Assembly: GCA_025526935.1 (NCBI GenBank)
Contig: JAHLKD010000114.1
Coordinates: 101,327 to 165,326, forward strand
Reading direction: 5' to 3'
From: Cladochytrium replicatum
Taxonomy: Eukaryota > Chytridiomycota > Chytridiomycetes > Cladochytriales > Cladochytriaceae
DNA: 64,000 nt
This document shows, piece by piece, positions 18,678 to 30,912 of the stretch. The notes beneath the pieces were generated by a model. It ran no database searches. It worked only from the letters and a program-made list of their open reading frames with translations, and was not told the origin of the DNA. The position numbers were made by a program, and so were the translations under genes. Numbering within the stretch: the stretch's first letter is position 1; the number at the start of each line of letters is the position of its first letter.

Positions 18678-21308
18678 ATGGTCGCAGTCGAAGATAGACA
18701 CGCACTTCAGGCCCGCATCAACGCGGACCTCACCATCCCTGCTGATCTGCAGGCGGAGAATGGTGCCATCAACCCACAGGTATTTTGCTTCCACATCGCA
18801 GTTCGACCAGATCTGTAACACTTGTCGTGGATAGGGCTTCTCTGTTTTCGACCATGACCAACTGGCCATGGCCAACAACATCGCCCAGCAGTTGATGCAT
18901 GCAGCTAACGACCACCCCGACGCCCCCATGTCGGTAAGGAACCAGATATTCCCTGAAAATTGAATTTGAGGTCTGACGCCTCGAATCAGGCTGTCATTGA
19001 CGTCGTTGAGCGAATGCTAAAGGACGATGTCAATGACAACGAGGCTGTTCGTTATGCGTTGATGTTGTTCGTAACTCGTATGTAGTTCCAAGTCAGAAGA
19101 TGTGGTACGTCTCATTGGTTCTACCATAGACTCGCCTGTTGCACAAAGTCTGGGTATCAAGATCCCTTCCCTGAGTGCCCGTGCATCCACTCAAGCCATC
19201 CCCGTTACAACCTCCGTCCCTGCGCCCAACCCCAACTACGACACCGAAGTCGCGCTCAACTACTGGCGCGAAGATGTCAACCTGAACGAGCATCACGAGC
19301 ACTGGGTGAGTGTTTTCGCTTTTTGGTCGTCGAAAATCACTCAATTACTTCGTTGTAAGCACATCGTTTACCCTGGCGGAGGCATTCCCAATCCCAGGAA
19401 CCCGTCTCAAATGTTTGTTTTCTGCCCATGGTGTATATATGTTGTACTAATTGTGCCGAAAAAATAGGCGGACGAAAGATCGTCAGGGTGAGCTCTTTGT
19501 TTTCATGCACCAGCAGATGATTGCCCGCTACAATGCCGAGCGCATTTCGAACGGCATCGAGCTTCTCCAGCCCATCAAGGATCTAGGCCAATCGCTTCCT
19601 GGTGACGTTCCCGATGCGAACCTTCGATACTCTGGAAAGTCGTTCTCCGCTCGTAAGAACGGCCTCAAATTGGCCGACCTTGGCGCAAAGGGTCAGCGCG
19701 GATACCTTCCAGTTGCTTCTTTGGAGCAGAGCCGCACCCGTATCCTTGAGGCGATCAAGGCAGGAAAGTTCCAGAACGGTACCCCAATCACGGCCGATCT
19801 TCTCGGATCCACTTTGGAATCAAACGTTGGCAGCGTGGACGCGAGCTACTACGGAAACTTGCATAACATGGGCCACGTCATTATTTCCTACTTGTCTGAC
19901 CCGCAAAACTACCAGAACGCCAACGTCACCCCCGGATTGGTATGGACATACGAAGAGCGGAAAAAAACTTTTGACTGATTGATCTTAACCTGTGTAGATG
20001 TACACTACAAGAACTGCGGTCCGCGACCCGGTGTTCTGGATGTGGCATGGCCTTATTGACAACCTGTTCGCGACGTGGCAGGACGCCCAGCCGCCGAACA
20101 AGTTCGACGACGCTCCCCACGTTCAGATCCGCAAAACTAAAAACGGCCCAGCTTTCCACTCCCAAGATGTGATCCTTGTTTACAAGGACGTTCTCGAAGC
20201 TAAGGGCGTCAAGGTGGACGACGACTCAGCACTCTCGGCATGGGCTGAGCAGACGTTCGGTGGTGCCAACTGGGACGCCGAGCCTAACCCCGAGTTCTCC
20301 ACTCGCACTCTGGAGACCGAGTTCCGCCAGCGCCAGTTCACCAACGTCAGCGATGATGGATCGACAGAGACGATCACCTACCTGTACCCTCGCGAGTACT
20401 TCTACTTCTTCCGGGTCGAGAACACCACCGCGAACCCGATCGACGTGACCCTCCGGGTCTCTATGGCTCCCGCCCCCCTCGCCGAGGACCGCCGTGCGTA
20501 CTTTGAGATGGACAAGTTCATCACCACCATCCCCGCCAGCTCCAAAAAGGTTGTTGTCCGTCGATGCGACGAGGCTTCGGTGATCCGCAAGCCCGCCCAG
20601 AAGACCGTGGAGCAGATGGATGACCGTCGGGACGAAGACGACGGTCTCGACCGTGCTGGCGACCAATACTGCGACTGCGGCTGGCCGTTCAACATGCTCG
20701 TTCCCAGGGGTACCGACGCCGGCCTCGGTTTCGTCCTCTCAGTCCTCGCAACCGACGCCGCCATCGACCGCGTCCCGCTGAAATCCGGCTGCGGCTCCAT
20801 GAGCTTCTGCGGTGCCAAGGACAAGTACCCCGACACCCGCGAGATGGGCTACCCCTTCAACCGTCCCTTCCCCAGCGGCATCTCCAACGCCGTCGCCTCG
20901 GTCGGCGCGTGGGCCGCCACGGACGTGCTGGTCAAGTTCAACCCCCAGGGCTTCTCGAAGAAGCTCGGCCAGAACGCGCCTCAACCGATCGCGATCCCGC
21001 GTGAGCTCCCGCTGCCTGGCAGCGCACCGGTTTCGGCTGCACCGCACACGACGGAGAACACGCGCACGCTGGCGAACGGAGACGTGGAGACTGTGCGCAC
21101 TGAGATTCTGCCGGATGGATCGCGCAAGACCACCCGCACGATCCAGCGCAAGGTTCCGAAGGGGACGCAGCCCCCGTGGGACACAAGCAAGCCTGGAGTC
21201 GTGAGCAAGCAGATCATCACGGACGAGCTTGGAAGGAAGGTCGAGGTGACTGAGAGCATCCAGGAAAACGGAGTGAAGAAGGTCGTTCGCAATATTCTTC
21301 CGCACTAA
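18678..21308 (+). CDS. Hemocyanin-superfamily phenoloxidase (type-3 copper protein)
   Basis: Seven exons (18678-18779, 18835-18933, 18990-19077, 19130-19305, 19360-19412, 19468-19939, 19998-21308) give 766 aa. It belongs to the arthropod hemocyanin/prophenoloxidase superfamily rather than ordinary fungal tyrosinases. Copper A is formed by LNEHHEHWHIVYPGGG plus GELFVFMHQQMIARYN; copper B by YYGNLHNMGHVIISYL plus RDPVFWMWHGLIDNLF. All six ligand histidines are present. An N-terminal all-helical domain precedes the copper core, and a C-terminal beta-sandwich (PREYFYFFRVENTT, CDCGWPFNMLVPRGT) follows. The last 90 residues (NGDVETVRTEILPDGSRKTT) are an extra repetitive beta-like tail. No signal peptide is visible, as in arthropod enzymes. 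Phenol oxidation to quinones is inferred; oxygen transport is possible. The last exon is strongly GC-rich at third positions. Confidence 0.9.
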
Positions 21309-21653
21309 GCGGGGAGTGGAGTTTTGTGTTGGGCGGTGAACTTTCACACCAAAAAGGGAGATTTTTTTGTGTTCAATTGTGCGGTCTGGAAGATCTTGCG
21401 ATGTTTTATTTGTTTGCCTATGCTATGGCGTTGAATTGTGTCAGTAAAAATATAGCAGCAGATGTTTTATTTTGCTTCATCGATTCCATCCGCAGACCGC
21501 ACACAGTTTCCCACGGTGAGACCCGTGGCGCCGCGCATGTTGATTACCTCCGCCAAAAATTTGACTTTGGGAGTGCTGGGAATTAATTTTTAAGCCCGAC
21601 CCACAGGCAACAAGCGTCCCCTCAGGGATCTTTGACTCTTTTGCAAGCTGTGG
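21309..21653. other. Intergenic
   Basis: The 345-nt gap holds the 3' UTR of the hemocyanin-like gene and the promoter of the receptor gene. I see no ORF with domain content and no repeat. Confidence 0.5.
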
Positions 21654-24044
21654 ATGAGCTCTTCCAGAAATGGCTTTCTTTCCCTTCCCGGACAGGCTGG
21701 CTACCAGCTGATCGTGCTTTGTGTCTTCGAAGCGTACGTATGACAGTATGCCAGAGAGGACTGGCAACACTTTCTCTGGATCTCCACAAGATTTACTAAC
21801 TCAGTCCATTTGATCACTGCCAACAGGGTCGTGATAGTGTTTACGATCTGGTTCATTGCATGGAGGATGAAGTACTCCATCCGTGTGCGGGGGGTGGGGC
21901 TCATCGTTGCGCAGACGATCTTTGGATTATTCGCAAACGTGACGCTTAATCTCAGCGGGATGTTTCGCAACTCGTTTCCATGTGTGTGGTAAGTTCAATG
22001 GATTGCAACATGGGATGTCCGCATCTGCTTTAATGCAGTGCTCCAAACAGGCCACTGCTGGGTCAAATGCTCGGAATCTGTCTTGCTGGTGCGACGATCG
22101 CTGCGAGGACGATTCGGTTGAAAGAGATCTACTATTTCCATCAGGGCTCGATTGAGAGGTACACCGAGTTCAATATGGAGCGTTCTGCCACGCTGGAGCG
22201 GAATGCCATATCGAGGCAATCGCACTACACGGAAGGTTTCAATTTCGGAGATGATGCACCGCTCATGGATTCAGGGGTGAAACAGTTCATGGAGGCACGA
22301 TACAACATCGAGAAAAGGGCCAATCGAAAGGTGAAGGGTCTACGAGATCGGACCGATTGTATTTAAACAATGATATCTTCGAAGGCTTGGTTCCTTGTTA
22401 TTGGAGCACTTGCGATAAACACCACTTACTGCGTGATCGCTATCATTGTGGACGGACGTCTGGTCGCAAAGGACCTCTTTGCTCCACTCGACTTTAAGGC
22501 AGTGCGCGGCAAGCCTGGGCTCACTCGCCGTGGTTTGGACTGCCCGGCAATTACTTACTGGGCCTTCTATCCGGGATATGTGTAAAGTTTGCCGTCTCAA
22601 CCTCATGCATCATGCAACTGAACAGATCATCTTGTAGGGTTATCGTCTTTATGGCTGTGATAGGCACTCCATTGTCCCTTTGGGGAATTCGACGATTGCG
22701 CGACACCTACGGAATGCGCGTCGACTTGTTCATCAATCTCTTGCTGGCTGGTCCCAGCTTTGCCCTTCCATTCTTGGCACAGTTCTTGCTCAGAAACGTT
22801 CTGAATGCTGACATGCTTTCTTGGTTTGGAGCCGGCCTTGGAATGTACATCATGCACGGGTTGAACCATCTAACTGCGGTTATCCTCCCAATTTGCGTTA
22901 ACGTGCGGGATTTGTGGAAGACGAAGAAGCTCTCGATCAACATGGAGTCATTCACCAAAGTTCTTGAAGATCCCGCGCTCTTCTCCATCCTCAGAGAATT
23001 TGCTGTGCGAGGTTTGGAGCTTCTTAATAGGTGGGGTTTAATTTTTCGCTCACCCCTGTCTTTCCCAGATCTCTGTACAGAGCAGATCATCTTCTTGGAG
23101 GAACTCAAGATCCTGAAAGCCAAAGTTGCCATCGTCCAGCGACAAAATCAAAGCACATCGCCCTTACGTATCCCTTCACTCCCAACCAGCCCCGAATATA
23201 CCCCTATTCCCGATGAACCACCCACCCCAGTCATCTACATGCCCGAAAACCTTTCCACCTCACCGTATCGTTCCGTTGACCGATCGGGTACAATCCCACC
23301 CATGTTCAGTAACACTTTTGCCCCGCCAACAAACGCCAATCCCGAAACCGCCGATCAGGCCCAATTCGCCCAAGTTCTTTACAGGAGACTTGCCCACGGC
23401 TATTTCCTCCCGCCTTCAAGCCAGAGAGGAATTCCTCCCGATCCTCGAAACAATGGCGAAGAACCTCAGCGCTGGTCGCCAGCCGCAGCTGTGCGGCGGT
23501 CTTTCCAGCTCTGGACGTCCGCCGTGAGCACTCGCCCTGGAGGCAGCGCTCGCGCAACACGAGCAATGACACCTTCGCGAATGTCTTCGGCACGCGGAAC
23601 CACCGTAACTATTGAGGTGGACCTAATTCCAGAGTCCCTCAGGTCGCACTTCAGAACTCTGTGCGATGTTTTCGTCCGGATTGGATCTCCGATGGAACTG
23701 AACCTGTCAGGCGCGGTTCGAAGACAGTGCGTTGAGGCCGTTGATTTGGGAGAGTTCTCCATTGATATGTTCGATGGTCCAAGGTAAGGAAAACAAAATT
23801 TGGTGTTTCACGGTTTAAATGGTTCGCTGCCCTGGTTTCAAAAGGGACGAGGTTATTCGCAGCTTGGTAAGATGAACCACGATTCTTTTCCTAAAAAATG
23901 TACTAATTTTATTTTACGTTTATCAAGTTCGAAAACACGTTCCCAAAACTGGTGGCTTCCATAAGGTCGAGGCTGAAAGTCAAACGGAATGTAGATCCCA
24001 AGGATTCTGCCAAACTAGTGACTGACGCAATCATTGTCGTGTGA
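21654..24044 (+). CDS. Seven-transmembrane receptor fused to an RGS domain
   Basis: Eight exons (21654-21733, 21827-21988, 22051-22330, 22385-22581, 22638-23011, 23069-23783, 23845-23866, 23928-24044) give 648 aa; exon 7 is only 22 nt. Seven hydrophobic helices occupy the first 350 residues: LIVLCVFEAVVIVFTIWFIA, VAQTIFGLFANVTL, GQMLGICLAGATIAARTI, WFLVIGALAINTTYCVIAII, YVVIVFMAVIGTPLSLWGI, FALPFLAQFLLRNVL and the last containing GMYIMHGLNHLTAVILPI. The C-terminal half is an RGS domain split by a Pro/Ser-rich insert of about 150 residues: SFTKVLEDPALFSILREFAV opens it, and LRSHFRTLCDVFVRIGSPME with DEVIRSLFENTFPKLV closes it. RGS domains speed GTP hydrolysis by G-alpha subunits. 7TM-RGS proteins are known in plants (RGS1) and fungi. 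Ligand unknown. Confidence 0.85.
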
Positions 24045-24939
24045 TTCAAGATACTATTGCACTCCCCCACTTGCTCCACTCCGCCAAGCTCCAAATGCGC
24101 TCTCTTGCAACTTCGATTTCTTGGATGACCATTACTGTGATACGCTGTTCCCCCTTGATAGGAGATAATCTTGGTTCCTGCGATTCTACTTGGCAGGAAG
24201 AGTTTCGGTTCCCTTTAGGTGATGATCATTGGGTTTGCAATTTTTTAATTTGTTTAACTATTTTAGTTTTCTTGAAAAGTCCTCTGTCAGCTTGTCTGAC
24301 GGCAGACCATCAGTGTTATTGACTTATGGTAACAGCATAACATACAATTTGAGCAGGTCTCGGTGCTTTTCTAGTCTCATAACTATTCCATTGTTAAGTT
24401 AGTGTCGGAGTATTGCCGGACCAATAATCCCGAAAGTCGTTGAAATAAAGGCCTTATAAAGATTCGAATGGTTTGCGCTCAACCTGGCAAGGCATTAGAA
24501 GAATCAAGTCACGGGCCACCATGGGCAATGTAATCACGAGAAGAATTTGGTTTATGGTGGTTGTGAAGGGAAGCAACGTCCTGTAGCTTCATCATGGAAA
24601 CGTGGAGAACTTCAAATATGTGGCCGAACAGAATTTACGTGTGAAACTGGGACCGTTCGGTTATGTCACCAGCTTTATGCATGGCTCGTGCACAGTGCTG
24701 TTCTCCACCTATGCCTTGCTCACCAATTTTTGATGTCCTCACAGGTGGCACTTGTTCACAGCCTTGGTGAGTGTAAAGCATGGTCGAGCGGCCGGGAGTT
24801 TGACCTTGAAACCTTTGGGAACATACACGAAAGCAACTCTTATGAAGTATTTACCAAAGAAGGTTGGCCATCCGACAAGACAATCACTGTTTCTGTGGAA
24901 TACATATTACGTATGTTAATACAGAGGATTCTCTAAACC
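24045..24939. other. Gene-poor gap
   Basis: About 900 nt between the 7TM-RGS gene and the ceramidase remnant. A plus-strand piece at 24600-24730 reads LRVKLGPFGYVTSFMHGSC, and 24745-24790 reads HRWHLFTALV. Both are interrupted by stops and I cannot assign them. Confidence 0.3.
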
Positions 24940-25502
24940 GGAAGAAGAGAAGCCTACCCAAAGCCGCAACTGAGAAAGGCAGTCGCAAACAACCACCACA
25001 GCATACCACCTTAGTTCGGATACGTCTTCGCTAGCCTCACATTGTTGCTTGCCGCTAATCCAACAATGAGGAAGACGAGAACAGCGTACAAAGGCTGATG
25101 AAACACAGGATCACGCCACCACATGTACACCACAGTGATGAATAGAGAACAGGGTGAGCAGGAGAATCTGCAGAGCATGGATTTTTCGGGAGAGATGGTG
25201 TTCCGAAGACAATAGATCATCACACATGAGCCTTAAATCATCCGAAATTCGTCACCCAGCTGATTTTCTAAAAGGAACGTTACATATAAAGCTGACAATG
25301 ACAAAACTTTACAAGACAAAAAATAGAAGAGAGTGTGCTGCACCATTCTGCGACGTGATGAGAGTCCACGTACCTATCGAAGGAGCAGTTGAGCAATTTT
25401 GACAGCACTTATGTTCTCTTCACAAAAGTCAAGAGTGGCGGTAACTTGGTCCGGTCCCCAGTATCCATGGTTCCCTGCGGGATAGATCCGTGCAATCGAC
25501 AT
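24940..25502 (-). pseudogene. Decayed alkaline ceramidase (YPC1/ACER family)
   Basis: Collinear fragments of an alkaline ceramidase lie on the minus strand. From the ATG at 25502: IYPAGNHGYWGPDQVTATLD and FCEEN, the family start. The next exon (HHVAEWCSTLSSIFCL) fits, but the expected donor after FCEEN reads ATAAGT instead of GTAAGT. After a gap where the membrane core with the SxxFH motif should be, QLGDEFRMI is followed by an in-frame stop where Tyr is expected, then GSCVMIYCLRNTISPEKSM. A frame break then precedes ITVVYMWWRDPVFHQPLYAV, and another stop precedes GGMLWWLFATAFLSCGFG. The zinc-binding segments are missing, so no enzyme can result. A working copy would cleave ceramide or phytoceramide in the ER. 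Confidence 0.75.
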
Positions 25503-25612
25503 GGCGAGATTTGCTTTCCGTTTTCCAAGTATTATACTGGAAGATTAGAACAGATTTTTGTGTTTTCTTAAAACAGTGACCCATTGGGAAAATGTTACAT
25601 CGAATGTGAATG

Positions 25613-28600
25613 TTAAAAAACAACACATTTGTGGGAAAGCGATATTATCGCAGAACATTCGACACCCCCATCTAGGTTTTGTTTAGCCCAGCCCTTAAAG
25701 CAAGAATAAATCGAGCTCACCTCCAATGTTGAGGCTGCAGGCAGGTTGAAGTAATCCGCCTTGTTTTGGGAATTCCGTGCAATGAAATCATACGAAACAT
25801 TCAAAAGTTGTTGGAAGTACCGCGTTTCATGATCTGACTTGACAATCTCTCGACCAACAACAAACAATACAGAGTCGTCCTGTGCGACTTTCAGCCCGCG
25901 CTTTGTCGCACGTTGGATAGCTGCTTGAGTGTCTATACTCCTTTCTGCATACCCTAAAAGAATACGTCCATCAATACGAGCAAAAATGGTTGTCCTCATC
26001 CATTCCAGACTTACCGTAAGATATCACCAAGCGATATAACCCAATATTTGGGTCAATCGTTCGAAAGATGTAACGTTCTTCTTCTGCGATGAACGGTGTG
26101 GGCATGCAAACAGCACTCATGCATACAATGTTCTCTGGCAAAGCTCTAAGTTTTGCAGCACAAACGTTCAACACTACGGGCACGTCTTCATCGGTATTTG
26201 AAACAAACGCGACTGTTCCCTGTGTCCTCACGAGTGTCTTGACGTAGAGACGTAGCTCCGACATTGTGAGTGTCGTGCTTTCAAGCTGATGCTTAAATTG
26301 AGCGGTCGTTGTTGTCCATGTGTACATGACATAGAAGAGGATGAACGATGCGAGAATCGCAATCCATCCGTACGAAGCAACTTTCTGAACTGCCGCTGCG
26401 AAAAAGAAGAGATCGATGGATCCAAAAAAGATGGCAAACGGTGCGACCTGCCATATTTTGTACTCCCATCGATATCTCATTACAAGAGCCAAAAGGATGG
26501 ATGTGATGAGCATGGATCCAGTCACACAAATTCCTACCAAGAATGAAATTCATCTCTGTGGTAGCCCTTAATCACCCCAAGCGTGCCTACCATACATTTC
26601 GGCTATTGCATCGGTATGCTGGAAGACCCCAACAATCAACAAACACATGGCCATGCATATGTAGTTGAAGAATGGAACATATACAGCAGATGATCCGTTT
26701 TGATTTTCATGTATTGCGGAAACATTCGGAAACACTCCGAGTGAAATCTAAGAATATTGTACTCACTGCCGAGAAAAAACAACGAGAACAAGTGATACTT
26801 ACTGCCTGATCGAGGAGCGAGAAACAGCCGCTAAGGGTGGCTTGCGATGCAATTATGGCTTCAGGGTTCGTGAAGAGAAACTGTCAGAAAGAAGGTACTT
26901 ATGTCAATTAGATCATCACCTGCGATCGTAGCTAGAACGACCATCGGAACTTGAACTTGACTGATTGTACACGTCATTAGACGTGCTTGAAAGCATCTGC
27001 GGCTGCTCATTTACCTTGGTACATGCGAGAAAAATGGGTCTGTTGCCACTTCGTAGATGATAAGTGGGTCCCGCAAATTGATTGACCGAATTATGTTTGA
27101 CCCTTGACTACATGGTTGCAACTTCAGACTCAAATTTGAACAGTTTTCCCTCCTACCCCAGATAACTCAAAATGAGAGCCGGATAAACAACTCCAAGGAA
27201 GCCTATTCGAATGGGAAGTGTTGTAAAATGGCCAAGATCGGCGTACAGGGTTTCTACCCCCACAACGGCAAGCACACTAAGTTTTCATTTGATAAGATTT
27301 GCTGCTAGTGAACATTTGCCAGGATTGGTACTCACGTATGGTTGATTGCGGCAAATGTTTTCGCTGCCCCCTTTTTGAAAATGTAGCCGATGTGATGTGG
27401 GCTGAAGGCTTGGAAAATACCGGGATTGATGACGATGATGTTGAAGAGACCGATGGCTGCTATAGAAAGAAACCACATCACCATTACAGGCCAAGCGAAT
27501 TTTTCTACACTGTGAGTTCCGAAACGCTGCACCATGAAGAGGATTAAGAGGATCAGGATTGTGGTCGGAACTACTGCTGATCCTATCATTGCAGTGTTGA
27601 CATTTGGTAGTTTGCTGGTTTGTTTCAATCATTAAACACCATTCCGTCAAAAAGAAGTATGAAAGCCTTACCCAACCGTCTTTGTCATTCCCTCAATAGC
27701 TGAGAGTACGGCCATGCTGGGGGCAATAAACTGAATTTTTGTAAGATTGCAAGCATTGGGAAAGTTCTCTCGGACCATACCCCGTCCGCCAGAATGAAGC
27801 ATGCAGAAAGCATTGCACCAGTGAAAATATGAGCTTTGTGTTTCCATAATGCCGACTCCTCGTTCTCCGTTGGAAGCAAGGATATAAGAGCGAATGTCCC
27901 ACCCTCGCCGTTCTTGTCCGCTTTGAAAGTGATCACATCAGAGATCGAGGTTGAGAATGCGAAACGCATTGAAAATTACCTCTTAGTACAAACACGATAT
28001 ACTTTATACAACATATCAACGTCAATGTCCATATGATCAATGACAGGTACCCGAGGATGGTGTTCTCGCTTATGGATAGGAGTAGAGGGTCACCGCAAAG
28101 GGTAGTCGATTCCTCGCTACACAACTTTGATTCATCTTTTAAAACCGCCTTCAATACAAACAATGGAGAAACCCCAATATCTCCAAACACAATCCCTGAA
28201 AACAAAATGCTCTGAGTAATGTGGGAGGAATTTTCTGTGCACGTACCAATCGCTCCGAGTGTTAGCTGTATGAGCTGATTAAGTGACATGTCCTTTGATA
28301 ACCGAGGTGGTGGCGGAATACATAGTGCAGCACCTAACGACATCCTCCTTCCTCCTAGCTTGTTCCCACCAAGGGAGGGACGTTTTGTCATCTCTTCCTC
28401 GAGTGGTGGCAGACCAGCAATTTTTCTTTTTATGTTGACCAAGATTTTATCGTTCATTGCTTGTGTACTTGGTGATATTGCCGCGGTTGATGCACCCAAA
28501 GCTGGCCCAACACCCAAAAACGACCCAGCTGGAGATGCCGGCGCAGATTTACTTATGAATTTGCTTTCCGTAATTAAGAAGTTTTTACTCTTGTGAGCAT

Positions 28601-28877
28601 CCGTCACTGAACTTCTGGGATACGTTACTGTTCCAGGCGAAAGAGTGGTGGTATCCACAACAAATGGTGAGGTAACGACTATCTGCAGACCGCCAAAAGT
28701 TTGGACATTTTGTGAAGGATCCGAATGTTGCTTTGAAAGTGGAGGGAGATTGGGCACTGTTGGCTCCTGCCGCCTTGGATCCTTCCTCGACGCTTCAAGG
28801 TCGTCAGCTGAATGAACATCGGGGACGCTTGAACTAAATTCTGCACAAGATTCTTCACCGGTGTCTGGTCGGTCCAT
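25613..28877 (-). CDS. HAK1: HAK/KUP/KT potassium transporter
   Basis: A multi-exon gene starting at the ATG at 28877, roughly 800-900 aa. After a cytosolic, Ser/Pro-rich N-terminus of about 200 residues comes the family signature [20 protein letters not shown] in helix 1. Further hallmarks follow: [57 protein letters not shown], and [20 protein letters not shown]. The soluble C-terminal domain includes [17 protein letters not shown] and [23 protein letters not shown] proteins import K+ with H+ symport at the plasma membrane, often induced by K+ starvation. The last exon is uncertain: [10 protein letters not shown] is the usual end of homology and is followed by a possible donor (GTGAGC), so the frame to 25613 may be read-through. 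The N-terminal extension is longer than in ascomycete HAK1. Confidence 0.85.
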
Positions 28878-29252
28878 CAGCACTTCAATTTAGTGAAAGA
28901 AAAGTGAAGATGGTTGATATCGTTTGTTTGCTCCAAAGTATCCAAATGTATAACTGATTGGTCTTTTTCGGATAGACATCCCCATTTGTCACAGTGTTCA
29001 TTTGGGCCCTAGATCTATCAATCCGATCAGTGCCTGGTATCCCGACATCTTCTTTCAAAGTAGCAAATACATGCAGAACACTTTGGATTGATGGAAATAG
29101 AACTGCAATGTGACAGACCCCCGATTGGCCGAACTGACACTGATTAGTTTGTATACAGAAATATAATGTACGGTACTAAAAACGCCAGAATAAACTGCTT
29201 ATCATCTCTTAACTCCCTCCACACAATCCTGACTTGTTTTCGGAGCTAAAAA
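28878..29252. promoter_or_regulatory. Divergent promoter region between HAK and FAM72 genes
   Basis: A 375-nt AT-rich gap between two divergent genes. I see no ORF or repeat; both promoters must lie here. Confidence 0.4.
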
Positions 29253-30846
<1,594 letters not shown>

Positions 30847-30862
<16 letters not shown>

Positions 30863-30912
30863 AACAGTACTCATGTGCCGTTAAAACAGTACTCATGTGC
30901 CGTTAAAACAGT
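30847..30912 (+). repeat. Three perfect 22-bp tandem repeats spanning the FAM72 stop codon
   Basis: The unit ACTCATGTGCCGTTAAAACA plus GT occurs three times without mismatch (30847-30868, 30869-30890, 30891-30912). The first copy encodes the final residues and the TAA stop; the others are in the 3' UTR. Confidence 0.95.

Noticed and set aside
20226-21347. Long antisense ORFs (up to about 200 codons) opposite the last hemocyanin exon
   Set aside because: They arise from the strong G/C third-position bias of the sense exon; composition is Arg/Gly/Ala-rich and no domain is seen.
24600-24800. HRWHLFTAL as a ceramidase HxWWH motif
   Set aside because: It is on the plus strand while the ceramidase relic is on the minus strand, and surrounding residues do not fit the family.
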